From Streptococcus suis (GTDB lineage Bacteria > Bacillota > Bacilli > Lactobacillales > Streptococcaceae), in assembly GCA_029593505.1 (NCBI GenBank), contig JAKTNI010000004.1, forward strand, positions 71,765 to 135,764: a stretch of DNA of 64,000 bases, in the 5' to 3' direction. Shown in pieces: positions 10,037 to 17,978 of this stretch (position 1 is its first letter; the number at the start of each line of letters is the position of its first letter). The notes under the pieces were generated by a model. It was given only the letters and a program-made list of their open reading frames with translations, searched no databases and had not been told where the DNA came from. Both the position numbers and the translations under genes were made by a program.

Positions 10037-10045
10037 TGTTAGAAT
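10037..10045 (+). promoter_or_regulatory. Extended -10 promoter placed for a leaderless transcript
   Basis: TG-T-TAGAAT at 10037-10045 is an extended -10 element with no recognisable -35. Only six bases (10046-10051) separate it from the ATG at 10052, so transcription would be expected to start at or within a base of the start codon. No Shine-Dalgarno sequence is present. Confidence 0.45.
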
Positions 10046-10051
10046 AGAAGT

Positions 10052-10567
10052 ATGTTTGATAAGTATAAATTTAATCCTAAAGCGTTCCGTTTAGGAATGA
10101 GAACTCTCAAATCTGGCTTAGCTGTTTTCTTAGTCATTTTATTGTTTGGTTATATGCGATGGCAGGGAATTCAGATTGCTGCACTGACTACTGTTTTTAG
10201 CTTGCGTGAAGATTTTGATCAGAGTGTGCATTTTGGAGCTTCTCGCATTTTAGGAAATACTATAGGTGGATTTTATGCACTGCTCTTCTTTATTGTAGAT
10301 GGTATGTTTCAACATCACTATTTGGTCACGCTTATGTTAGTACCGATTTGTGTCATGTTGACAATTATGACCAATGTAGCAATGAATAATAAAGCAGGAA
10401 TTATTGGAGCAGTATCTGCTATGCTGATTATCTCCTTGTCCATTCCAGCGGGAGACACTATTCAATATGTTTTTATTCGTGTCTTTGAAACGTTTGTTGG
10501 CGTCTTTATTGCTATTTTGGTTAATTATGATTTTCGAATTATAAAAAAAAGATTTTATGATAAATGA
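10052..10567 (+). CDS. FUSC/aromatic-acid-exporter-like membrane protein
   Basis: A 171-residue integral membrane protein with about five hydrophobic segments (for example AVFLVILLFGYM, ALLFFIVDGM, LVTLMLVPICVML, AVSAMLIISLS and VFETFVGVFIAILVNYDF). The pattern 'R.LKSGLAVFLV', 'D.S...G..R..GN..GG..A' and 'R..ETF.G...A..VN' is that of the FUSC/ArAE (DUF939) family, several members of which export aromatic acids; the function here is untested. It lacks the large cytoplasmic domain seen in longer family members. It is followed directly by the GlnR box of glnR, but the spacing and the glnR promoter suggest separate transcription. Confidence 0.7.
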   Translation: MFDKYKFNPKAFRLGMRTLKSGLAVFLVILLFGYMRWQGIQIAALTTVFSLREDFDQSVHFGASRILGNTIGGFYALLFFIVDGMFQHHYLVTLMLVPICVMLTIMTNVAMNNKAGIIGAVSAMLIISLSIPAGDTIQYVFIRVFETFVGVFIAILVNYDFRIIKKRFYDK

Positions 10568-10584
10568 TGTCATGAAATGTAACA
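10568..10584 (+). promoter_or_regulatory. GlnR operator upstream of glnRA
   Basis: TGTCATGAAATGTAACA fits the GlnR/TnrA consensus TGTNA-N7-TNACA exactly. It begins one base after the stop of the upstream gene and lies just upstream of the glnR -35 element (10592). This predicts autoregulation of glnRA by GlnR. Confidence 0.8.
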
Positions 10585-10591
10585 TTGTCTA

Positions 10592-10620
10592 TTGACCGAT
10601 GTAGAAAAACTTTCTATAAT
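10592..10620 (+). promoter_or_regulatory. Sigma-A promoter of glnRA
   Basis: TTGACC (10592-10597), 17-bp spacer, perfect TATAAT (10615-10620). The TTG here could be read as an in-frame start codon of glnR, but it is the -35 box. Confidence 0.85.
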
Positions 10621-10642
10621 GGTAGGCAGAAAGGAGTTCATT

Positions 10643-11014
10643 ATGGGAGAAAAAGAGTTTCGCCGTTCCCTTGCTATTTTTCCAATCGGTAGTGTAATGA
10701 AATTGACAGATTTAACAGCGCGTCAGATTCGTTACTATGAAGCTCAAGGTCTAATTAAACCAGAGCGAAATGAGGGAAATCGTCGCTTGTATTCTCTAAA
10801 TGATATGGATTTACTTCTAGAAATCAAGGATTTTCTAAACGAAGGTTTGAATATTGCTGCTATTAAAAAGGAATATTTAAGCCGAGAAGTGAAAGCTCAA
10901 GTTCAAAAGCAACAGAAAGCTTTGACAGATGAGGATGTACGCCGTATCTTACATGATGAATTCAGTCGTCAGGGACGATTTTCAAGTCCTAGTTCTATCT
11001 TTCGTTCATCATAA
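10643..11014 (+). CDS. glnR: Glutamine synthetase repressor GlnR (MerR family)
   Basis: A 123-aa MerR-type regulator that represses glnRA and other nitrogen genes when glutamine is plentiful, working with feedback-inhibited GlnA. The start at 10643 is supported by AAAGGAG at 10630-10636 and lies after the promoter. The helix-turn-helix with wing (LTDLTARQIRYYEAQGLIKPERNEGNRRLYSLNDMDLL) is the MerR signature, and a short C-terminal segment (about residues 85-123) corresponds to the regulatory tail of GlnR. The perfect GlnR box upstream supports autoregulation. glnA follows after 24 bp in the same transcription unit. Confidence 0.95.
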   Translation: MGEKEFRRSLAIFPIGSVMKLTDLTARQIRYYEAQGLIKPERNEGNRRLYSLNDMDLLLEIKDFLNEGLNIAAIKKEYLSREVKAQVQKQQKALTDEDVRRILHDEFSRQGRFSSPSSIFRSS

Positions 11015-11038
11015 TATTAGTATATAGAGGAGCAAATA

Positions 11039-12385
11039 ATGTCAACCACAGTAGCAGATATCAAGCGTGATATCAAAGAGAAAAATGTCACTTTCCTACG
11101 TCTAATGTTTACAGATATCATGGGAGTTATGAAAAACGTTGAGATTCCAGCGACAGAGGAGCAGGTTGAAAAAGTTTTATCAAACCGAGTGATGTTTGAT
11201 GGATCTTCTATTGAAGGTTTTGTTCGTATCAATGAGTCAGATATGTATCTTTATCCAGACTTAGATACTTGGACTATTTTCCCATGGGGTGATGAAAATG
11301 GTCGAGTGGCAGGTTTGATTTGTGACATTTATACGACTGATGGCGAGCCGTTTGCTGGAGATCCTCGTGGTAATTTGAAAAAATCTCTTCGTCATATGGA
11401 AGAGGCAGGTTTTTCATCATTTAACCTGGGTCCAGAACCAGAGTTTTTCCTTTTTAAGATGGATGAACAAGGCAATCCTACTCTTGAAGTAAATGATAAA
11501 GGTGGTTACTTTGATCTAGCTCCAACAGATCTCGCTGATAATACTCGTCGTGAAATTGTGAATGTGTTGACTGAGATGGGCTTTGAAGTAGAAGCTAGTC
11601 ACCACGAGGTAGCAGTTGGTCAGCATGAAATTGACTTTAAGTATGCCGATGTCTTGAAGGCATGTGATAATATTCAAATTTTCAAATTGGTTGTTAAGAC
11701 AATCGCTCGTAAGCACGGTTTGTATGCAACCTTTATGGCGAAGCCTAAGTTTGGTATTGCAGGATCTGGTATGCACTGTAATATGTCGTTGTTTGATCAA
11801 GACGGAAACAATGCTTTCTTTGATCCAGAAGATCCAAAAGGAATGCAACTCTCCAAGACAGCCTACTATTTCTTAGGAGGTTTGATCAAACACGCATATA
11901 ATTATACTGCTATTACTAATCCAACTGTCAATTCTTATAAACGATTGGTTCCAGGGTTTGAAGCTCCTGTTTATATCGCTTGGGCAGGTAAAAATCGCTC
12001 TCCGTTAGTTCGTGTACCTGCATCACGTGGCATGGGAACTCGTTTGGAATTACGCTCAGTTGATCCAACAGCAAACCCATATTTAGCTATGGCAGTTCTA
12101 TTGGAAGTTGGTTTGGATGGAATTAAAAACAAAATTGAAGCTCCAGCTCCTGTAGAATCAAACATATATGCTATGTCTGATGAAGAGCGTCGTGCAGCAG
12201 GGATTACAGACCTTCCATCAACGCTGCATAATGCATTGAAAGCCCTAAGAGAAGATGAAGTAGTTCGTGTAGCATTAGGAAGTCATATCTATACAAATTT
12301 TGTTGAAGCCAAGAAGATTGAGTGGGCAAGCTATGCAACCTACGTGTCACAATGGGAAGTAGATAATTACTTAGATTTATATTAG
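11039..12385 (+). CDS. glnA: Glutamine synthetase type I
   Basis: Makes glutamine from glutamate, ammonia and ATP. The 448-aa length fits the Gram-positive GSI-alpha subtype, which is not adenylylated; it is regulated by feedback inhibition and through GlnR. Motifs visible are [10 protein letters not shown] (the catalytic-loop start), EPEFFLF, the ATP-binding [14 protein letters not shown] and the NRSPLVRVP / [14 protein letters not shown] region. A GAGGAG ribosome site sits 9 bp upstream of the ATG. It is the second gene of the glnRA operon. Confidence 0.98.
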   Translation: MSTTVADIKRDIKEKNVTFLRLMFTDIMGVMKNVEIPATEEQVEKVLSNRVMFDGSSIEGFVRINESDMYLYPDLDTWTIFPWGDENGRVAGLICDIYTTDGEPFAGDPRGNLKKSLRHMEEAGFSSFNLGPEPEFFLFKMDEQGNPTLEVNDKGGYFDLAPTDLADNTRREIVNVLTEMGFEVEASHHEVAVGQHEIDFKYADVLKACDNIQIFKLVVKTIARKHGLYATFMAKPKFGIAGSGMHCNMSLFDQDGNNAFFDPEDPKGMQLSKTAYYFLGGLIKHAYNYTAITNPTVNSYKRLVPGFEAPVYIAWAGKNRSPLVRVPASRGMGTRLELRSVDPTANPYLAMAVLLEVGLDGIKNKIEAPAPVESNIYAMSDEERRAAGITDLPSTLHNALKALREDEVVRVALGSHIYTNFVEAKKIEWASYATYVSQWEVDNYLDLY

Positions 12386-12401
12386 TCCATGATGGATGAA
12401 A

Positions 12402-12472
12402 CCACACTATGACAGTCTGCATCATTCAAAAACTATGTGAGAGATGATGTTTTTCTGATAGTATAGTGGTGG
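12402..12472 (+). other. Structured 3' region of the glnRA transcript
   Basis: Between the glnA stop and its terminator, CCACACTAT (12402-12410) pairs with ATAGTGGTGG (12463-12472) with one bulged G, and inside it CATCAT (12420-12425) pairs with ATGATG (12444-12449). It has no T run, so it is not itself a terminator. It could be a 3'-UTR structure or a small RNA; function unknown. Confidence 0.35.
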
Positions 12473-12489
12473 AATAAAATATTGAGTTT

Positions 12490-12521
12490 AGAGAGAACGA
12501 GGAGTGTTCTCTCTTTTTTTT
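12490..12521 (+). terminator. Rho-independent terminator of glnRA
   Basis: AGAGAGAAC (12490-12498) with GTTCTCTCT (12506-12514) followed by a run of eight or more T. Confidence 0.9.
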
Positions 12522-12643
12522 GAAGTTTCCCTATTTTTTCCAATGCTTTGTATTAAGCACTTAAAAAATGTTTTCATTTGATTTCTTTTTCTTTTTCAGT
12601 GAAAATGGTAAAATAGGAGAAAATAAGGGAGAGGGAAATTGAT

Positions 12644-14845
12644 ATGAAGGAAGTGAACTATACTGGGGAGGAAGTGGTTGCTTTAACCGAAGCCTACTTG
12701 CCAGTGGAAGATGTTGCTTTTGTGAGAAAAGCATTGAATTTTGCGACAGAGGCACATAAAACTCAATTTCGTAAATCAGGAGAACCCTATATTGGACATC
12801 CTATCCAAGTGGCAGGGATTTTAGCAGAACTCAAGTTAGACGCTGTAACAGTTGCTTGTGGTTTTCTTCATGATGTTGTGGAAGATACCGAAATTACTTT
12901 GGAAGAAATGGAGAATGAGTTTGGTCCAGAAGTTCGTCACATTGTTGGTGGTGTAACGAAACTCGGAAAAGTTGAGTATAAATCGCATGAAGAGCAGCTG
13001 GCAGAAAATCATCGTAATATGTTGATTGCCATGTCGCAAGATATGCGAGTTATTCTAGTCAAATTAGCCGATCGTCTTCATAATATGCGTACATTGAAGC
13101 ATTTACGTCCAGATAAACGAGAACGTATTTCACGCGAAACAATGGAAATTTATGCGCCTCTTGCACATCGTTTGGGAATTTCGTCAGTTAAGTGGGAACT
13201 GGAAGATATGTCTTTCCGTTACTTAAATGAGGTAGAATTTTACAAGATCACACGCATGATGAGTGAGAAAAGACGTGAGCGTGAAGAACTGGTTAATGAA
13301 GTTGTTGATAAATTGCGACATTATACGGAAGAACGTCATCTGCACGGTCAAATATACGGTCGTCCAAAGCATATTTATTCGATTTATCGCAAAATGCATG
13401 ATAAGAAAAAACGATTTGATCAATTGTATGATTTGATTGCCATTCGTTGTATTATGGAAACGCCTAGTGATGTTTATGCGATGTTAGGGTACATTCATGA
13501 GCTTTGGAAGCCTATGCCCGGCAGATTTAAAGATTATATCGCCAATCAAAAAGCTAATGGCTACCAGTCGATTCACACCACTGTTTACGGACCAAAAGGT
13601 CCAATTGAATTTCAAATCCGTACGATTGAAATGCATCAAGTCGCAGAGTATGGGGTTGCAGCTCACTGGGCCTATAAACGTGGTGGTAAAGCAGCAGCTA
13701 CTGAAAAAGAGTTGCGCTGGATCAATAATCTGATTGAATTACAAGAAGGGGCAGGTGATGCTCAAACTTTTGTGAATTCTGTTAAAGAAGATATTTTTAC
13801 AGAAAGAATTTACGTCTTTACGCCTGATGGAGCGGTAAGAGAATTGCCAAAAGATTCCGTTCCTATTGATTTTGCTTATGAAATTCATACTAAGATTGGT
13901 GAGAAAGCAACTGGAGCTAAGGTCAATGGGCGTATGGTACCACTGACAACAAAGTTGAAAACTGGAGATCAGGTGGAAATTATTACATCTGCTAATTCTT
14001 TTGGTCCCAGTCGTGATTGGGTTAATCTTGTTAAGACGCATAAAGCACGCAATAAAATCAAGCAATTTTTTAAAAATCAAGACAAAGAATTATCCGTTTC
14101 TAAAGGACGTGAACTGCTTCAGAATCTTCTGCAGGAGAATGGCTATGTTCCTAATCAGTATTTGGACCGTCGCCATATGGATGAAGTACTCCAAAAAACC
14201 AGTTATAAAACTGATGAAGCTCTGTATGCTGCAGTAGGTTTTGGAGAGGTTTCTGCTATCTCTATTTTTAATCGTTTGACAGAAAAAGAACGTCGAGAAG
14301 CGGAGAGAGCTAGAGCAAAAGCTGTGGCAGATGAACTGGTCAATGGTGGTGAAATCAAGCATGATCACAAGGATAGCTTGAAAATTCGTCACGAGGGTGG
14401 AGTCGTTATTGAAGGGGCCTCTGGTTTATTGGTTCGAATTGCTAAGTGCTGTAATCCTGTTCCGGGTGACAAAATTGTTGGTTATATTACAAAAGGTCGT
14501 GGTATTGCTGTTCATCGTGTAGATTGTATGAATCTCAAGAGTCAAGAAAATTATGATGTTCGCTTGATTGATGTAGATTGGGAAGATGAACATTCAACGC
14601 AAGAATATATGGCGAATATTGATATTTATGGTCTCAATCGTTCTGGTCTATTAAACGATGTTTTAAAAGTGTTAACAAATGCTGGTAAAAAGATTTCGAC
14701 AGTTAGTGCTCAATCTACTAAAGACATGAAATTTGTCACTATTCATCTTTCGTTTGGGATTTCTAATTTAGCTATGCTAACCAGTTTGGTTGATAAAATC
14801 AAATCAGTTCCAGAAGTTTATTCTGTAAAAAGGACAAATGGATAA
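12644..14845 (+). CDS. relA: Bifunctional (p)ppGpp synthetase/hydrolase (Rel/RSH)
   Basis: A 733-aa long RSH enzyme that makes and degrades the stringent-response alarmone (p)ppGpp. Domains in order: HD hydrolase near the N-terminus (FLHDVVEDT, H76-D77; intact, so hydrolysis is expected), synthetase domain (RFKDYIANQKANGYQSIHTTV), TGS domain around residues 385-450 (RIYVFTPDGAVRELPKDSVPIDFAY), a conserved-Cys segment (RIAKCCNPVPGD) and a C-terminal ACT domain. In Firmicutes this enzyme senses amino-acid starvation on the ribosome. dtd follows directly, so the two form an operon. Confidence 0.97.
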   Translation: MKEVNYTGEEVVALTEAYLPVEDVAFVRKALNFATEAHKTQFRKSGEPYIGHPIQVAGILAELKLDAVTVACGFLHDVVEDTEITLEEMENEFGPEVRHIVGGVTKLGKVEYKSHEEQLAENHRNMLIAMSQDMRVILVKLADRLHNMRTLKHLRPDKRERISRETMEIYAPLAHRLGISSVKWELEDMSFRYLNEVEFYKITRMMSEKRREREELVNEVVDKLRHYTEERHLHGQIYGRPKHIYSIYRKMHDKKKRFDQLYDLIAIRCIMETPSDVYAMLGYIHELWKPMPGRFKDYIANQKANGYQSIHTTVYGPKGPIEFQIRTIEMHQVAEYGVAAHWAYKRGGKAAATEKELRWINNLIELQEGAGDAQTFVNSVKEDIFTERIYVFTPDGAVRELPKDSVPIDFAYEIHTKIGEKATGAKVNGRMVPLTTKLKTGDQVEIITSANSFGPSRDWVNLVKTHKARNKIKQFFKNQDKELSVSKGRELLQNLLQENGYVPNQYLDRRHMDEVLQKTSYKTDEALYAAVGFGEVSAISIFNRLTEKERREAERARAKAVADELVNGGEIKHDHKDSLKIRHEGGVVIEGASGLLVRIAKCCNPVPGDKIVGYITKGRGIAVHRVDCMNLKSQENYDVRLIDVDWEDEHSTQEYMANIDIYGLNRSGLLNDVLKVLTNAGKKISTVSAQSTKDMKFVTIHLSFGISNLAMLTSLVDKIKSVPEVYSVKRTNG

Positions 14846-15289
14846 ATGAAAATTATACTACAACGTGTGACACATGCCTCTGTAACAATCAACAATCGTA
14901 TTCATGGTCAGATTCATCAGGGATTGCTACTTTTGGTTGGTATTGGGCCAGAGGATAATCAAGAAGATATAGACTATGCTGTTCGGAAGATTGTGAATAT
15001 GCGTATTTTTTCGGATGAAGCTGGTAAGATGAACCGCTCTATTCAGGACATATCAGGTAGCATTTTATCCATTTCACAGTTCACTCTCTTTGCAGGGACT
15101 AAAAAAGGAAACCGTCCGGCTTTTACAGGAGCTGCTGCACCGGATATGGCTAGTTTGTTTTATGAACGTTTCAATCAGGCTTTATCAGTTTTTGTACCGG
15201 TTGAAGTTGGTATCTTCGGAGCAGATATGCAGGTTAGTCTTGTAAATGATGGACCTGTTACAATCGTTCTTGATACGAAAAATAGGTAG
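14846..15289 (+). CDS. dtd: D-aminoacyl-tRNA deacylase (DTD)
   Basis: A 147-aa enzyme that hydrolyses D-aminoacyl-tRNAs (and glycyl-tRNA-Ala), protecting translation from D-amino acids. The catalytic and cross-subunit motifs are clear: the [17 protein letters not shown] segment with its active-site Thr region, and the C-terminal [11 protein letters not shown] containing the Gly-cis-Pro-type motif. The start codon follows the relA stop immediately, the usual relA-dtd arrangement in streptococci, so it is probably translated by coupling. Confidence 0.97.
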   Translation: MKIILQRVTHASVTINNRIHGQIHQGLLLLVGIGPEDNQEDIDYAVRKIVNMRIFSDEAGKMNRSIQDISGSILSISQFTLFAGTKKGNRPAFTGAAAPDMASLFYERFNQALSVFVPVEVGIFGADMQVSLVNDGPVTIVLDTKNR

Positions 15290-15336
15290 TCGTTATGTGA
15301 GCGGAGAATTGCTTTGCTTCTCATAGGAACATGAAA

Positions 15337-15374
15337 AACTCGCTCTGGTTTGTCAATCAGGGCGAGTTATTTTT
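15337..15374. terminator. Bidirectional terminator between dtd and troR
   Basis: AACTCGCTCTG (15337-15347) pairs with CAGGGCGAGTT (15358-15368), flanked by AAAA on one side and TTTTTT on the other, so it can serve both converging genes. It overlaps the last codons of troR. Confidence 0.85.
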
Positions 15375-16012
15375 TCTACAAATAGTTGTTGAGCGATTGC
15401 CATTGGAATGGCCAGCTCTTTTTCTTTAGATTGAATAGTGATTGTTTGGGCAAATAAATCAATGTTGACGAGAGTTAGGATGCTACCAATAGTTAGTTGG
15501 TGTTGTTCAAGGTATTGTAAGAGTTGATAGAAATCATGAACACGAACGAGTTGATAGCGACCGGTAGTAGTAAGACTGGCTAAAGTTGTCTGGTATTTTT
15601 CAACCAATGCTTGTCCTTCTTTCGGAATGCTTCCGCCGTGAGGACAAGTTTGAGGGTATCCTAGTAAGGTGTCTAATCGATTGATGAATCGGTCAGAAAC
15701 AGTATGTTCAAGAATTTCAGCTTCCTCGTGCACTTCTTCAGGAGAGTATCCTAACTGTTCTACGAGAAAAACTTCAATCAGACGGTGCTTTCGATAGAGG
15801 TTTGCCACCATTTTTAAGGCGGTTGGGTTTAGGGTATAACCTACGGTTGCGTCTTTACGAATGAGTTGTTCTGCTAGCATTTTTTTGAGCATTTCAGAAA
15901 CAGCTGGAGCAGAAAATGCCATCTTTTCAGCAATTAGTTTATTGGTAATTTTGTGGCCGAATTGGCTCAATTCATAAACACATTTCAGGTAATCTTCTTT
16001 GTTAGGTGTCAT
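15353..16012 (-). CDS. troR: DtxR/MntR-family metal-dependent repressor (TroR/SloR-like)
   Basis: A 219-aa iron/manganese-dependent regulator of the DtxR family, divergent from the troABCD manganese transporter and almost certainly its repressor. The N-terminal winged helix (NKEDYLKCVYELSQFGHKITNKLIAEKMAFSAPAVSEMLKKM) is followed by the metal-binding dimerisation domain (HRLIEVFLVEQLGYSPEEVHEEAEILEHTVSDRFINRLD) and a C-terminal FeoA/SH3-like domain. The start at 16012 is chosen over a further-upstream in-frame ATG because AAAAGGAG precedes it and the product begins with the family MTPNKEDYLK. A DtxR-type box (16100-16113) lies in front of troA. Confidence 0.9.
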   Translation of the reverse strand: MTPNKEDYLKCVYELSQFGHKITNKLIAEKMAFSAPAVSEMLKKMLAEQLIRKDATVGYTLNPTALKMVANLYRKHRLIEVFLVEQLGYSPEEVHEEAEILEHTVSDRFINRLDTLLGYPQTCPHGGSIPKEGQALVEKYQTTLASLTTTGRYQLVRVHDFYQLLQYLEQHQLTIGSILTLVNIDLFAQTITIQSKEKELAIPMAIAQQLFVEKITRPD

Positions 16013-16060
16013 GTTCGCTCCTTTTCTATTGGATATTATACCAAAAAATACAAAAAACAG

Positions 16061-16092
16061 TTGACAAAAGAACATTTTTAATATAACATAAT
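16061..16092 (+). promoter_or_regulatory. Probable troA promoter
   Basis: TTGACA at 16061-16066 followed by TATAAC (16082-16087, spacer 15) or CATAAT (16087-16092, spacer 20). The -35 is perfect and the -10 choice is uncertain. Confidence 0.5.
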
Positions 16093-16099
16093 TATAAAA

Positions 16100-16113
16100 T
16101 TAGGCATACCTAA
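16100..16113 (+). promoter_or_regulatory. DtxR-type operator (TroR box)
   Basis: TTAGG-CATA-CCTAA is a hyphenated palindrome matching the DtxR/IdeR half-site pattern TTAGGnnnnCCTAA. It lies just downstream of the troA -10 region, where bound repressor would block transcription. Confidence 0.7.
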
Positions 16114-16132
16114 AAACAGAAAGAGGTTTAAC

Positions 16133-17056
16133 ATGAAAAAGATTATGTTTAGTCTGATGTTGTTCGTATCGGTTATTGGAATGGTAGCTTGTCGTTCATC
16201 GGATTCCAAAAAGGAAAACGACAAACCAAGAGTCGCAGTAACAACTTCTTTTCTTAATGATATGGTTTATCAGTTGGCAGGAGATGCTGTTGAGAGAGAT
16301 TTGGTGATTCCTGCTGGCGAGGATCCTCATCTTTATGTTGCGAAATCTAGTGATTTATCGAAGCTACAAAAAGCAGATTTGATTCTTTATCATGGTTTGC
16401 ATTTTGAAGGAAAAATGGTTGATGCTTTAGAAAAAACAGGTGTTGCTGTATCGAAAAACTTTAGAGAAGATGAATTGAACGAGATGGACCAAGATGGTCA
16501 TCAAGTAGTAGATCCTCATTTCTGGTTTTCTATCCCTCTGTACAAATCTGCTGTAACAGTAGCTTCAGAAGAATTACAGAAATTGGTGCCAGATAAAGCT
16601 GACTGGATCCAAAAGAATACGGATCATTACCTAGTCCAACTGGATGAATTGCAAGACTGGACTGAAAAGGAACTGAGTGTGCTTCCTAAGGAGAGTCGCT
16701 ACTTGGTTACTCCCCATGATGCTTTCAACTATTTTGCAGCAAGTTACCAATTTACTCTTTATGCACCTCAAGGGTTGAGTACGGATTCAGAAGTGGCTAA
16801 TAGTGATATGATTGAAACGGTTCATTTGATTCTTCAACATAAGATAAAAGCGATTTTTACAGAAACAACTACCAATCCAGAGCGTATGGAAAAGTTGCGA
16901 GAAGCGGTCAAAGCTAAAGGAGGGGAGGTTGAAGTTGTGAGTGGAGAAGGAAGAGAATTATTCTCGGATTCCTTAGCACCAGAAGGTCAAGAGGGAGATA
17001 CCTTTATCGATATGTATAAGCACAATGTTCATTTGATTGTTGAACATTTGAAATGA
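16133..17056 (+). CDS. troA: Manganese ABC transporter substrate-binding lipoprotein TroA
   Basis: A 307-aa cluster A-I (TroA/PsaA-type) metal-binding lipoprotein. The signal peptide ends in the lipobox IGMVAC, so Cys20 is lipidated and the protein sits on the outer face of the membrane. Metal ligands typical of the family are visible: H66 (EDPHLY), H129 (DPHFWF), a Glu in IFTETTTNP and an Asp in GDTFIDMY. In S. suis TroA is known to be needed for manganese uptake. It is the first gene of troABCD, facing troR. A hairpin lies between it and troB, so TroA may be made in excess over the membrane parts. Confidence 0.93.
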   Translation: MKKIMFSLMLFVSVIGMVACRSSDSKKENDKPRVAVTTSFLNDMVYQLAGDAVERDLVIPAGEDPHLYVAKSSDLSKLQKADLILYHGLHFEGKMVDALEKTGVAVSKNFREDELNEMDQDGHQVVDPHFWFSIPLYKSAVTVASEELQKLVPDKADWIQKNTDHYLVQLDELQDWTEKELSVLPKESRYLVTPHDAFNYFAASYQFTLYAPQGLSTDSEVANSDMIETVHLILQHKIKAIFTETTTNPERMEKLREAVKAKGGEVEVVSGEGRELFSDSLAPEGQEGDTFIDMYKHNVHLIVEHLK

Positions 17057-17145
17057 TAAGGCATCCATGGTCAACAGATGTTTTGCTTTGCTATAGCGTA
17101 TTGTCTTTGCTTAGATAGAGCAGGTTGGTAAAATGGTGTGGTATA

Positions 17146-17173
17146 AAAGAACTCGGTATTTGTCGGGTTCTTT
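17146..17173 (+). terminator. Hairpin between troA and troB (possible partial terminator)
   Basis: AAAGAACTCG (17146-17155) pairs with CGGGTTCTTT (17164-17173), one G-T pair, loop of 8. The tract after it (CCCTTTATTATT) is a poor T run, so termination would be leaky or the hairpin may stabilise the troA mRNA. Confidence 0.5.
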
Positions 17174-17207
17174 CCCTTTATTATTAGAATAGATAGGAAT
17201 AGAAAAG

Positions 17208-17978
17208 ATGTCATCAGTCATAGAATTAACAAATGTTAGCATGAGTTATACAGCCAGTCAGACTTTGGCACTAGACGGAATAAATTTAGCGATTCCAAGA
17301 GGGAGTCGCACAGCTATTGTCGGTCCGAATGGTGCAGGAAAGTCTAGTTTGTTTAAGGTCATTTTGGGATTGGAAAAACCGCATGCTGGGCAGGTACGTT
17401 TATTTGGTGTGGAGAAAGACTTGCAACGCTTAATTTCCGAAAAAGTTGCTTATATCCCTCAGTCTAGTCAAGTGAACTGGCAGTTTCCTGCTACGGTTTT
17501 TGATATTGTTTTGATGGGGCGATTTGCGCATAGTAAGGGAATACTTCGCAAACCCAATAAGGCGGACAAACAAGTAGCAGAATATGCTTTAGAACGAATG
17601 AAAATCACTGATTTGCGTGACCGTCAGATTGATCAACTGTCAGGAGGACAGCGTCAACGGGTATTTTTAGCTCGAGCTTTGGCACAAGAGGCGGAATTGT
17701 ATTTGATGGATGAGCCTTTGGCGGGTATTGATCAAGCAACTGAAGTGATGATTATGGATATGTTAAAGGAGTTTCAAGATGAGGGAAAAACTTCTGTGGT
17801 TATTCACCATGATTTAACGACTTTAGAAACTTATTTTGATCATCTCGTTTGGCTTCATAAAACAGTTCTAGGATCGGGACCACTGGAGCAAACTTTTTCA
17901 ACGGATTATTATCAAGCAACGTATGGTTCAGGAGCAGGGGTTTTTCTAGGAAATACCAGAGGTGGTCATCATGTTTGA
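17208..17978 (+). CDS. troB: Manganese ABC transporter ATP-binding protein TroB
   Basis: A 256-aa ABC ATPase that powers the metal importer. Walker A is GPNGAGKSS, the Q-loop YIPQSSQVNWQFPATVFD is typical of metal-type (Znu/Mnt/Tro) ATPases, the signature is LSGGQRQR, Walker B is LYLMDEPLAGID and the switch His is in VVIHHDL. It follows troA after 151 bp. The last 8 bp overlap the start of troC, so the two are translationally coupled. Confidence 0.95.
   Translation: MSSVIELTNVSMSYTASQTLALDGINLAIPRGSRTAIVGPNGAGKSSLFKVILGLEKPHAGQVRLFGVEKDLQRLISEKVAYIPQSSQVNWQFPATVFDIVLMGRFAHSKGILRKPNKADKQVAEYALERMKITDLRDRQIDQLSGGQRQRVFLARALAQEAELYLMDEPLAGIDQATEVMIMDMLKEFQDEGKTSVVIHHDLTTLETYFDHLVWLHKTVLGSGPLEQTFSTDYYQATYGSGAGVFLGNTRGGHHV

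Noticed and set aside
10592-10642. Upstream TTG start for glnR
   Set aside because: The TTG is the -35 box of the promoter, and a proper ribosome site precedes the ATG at 10643.
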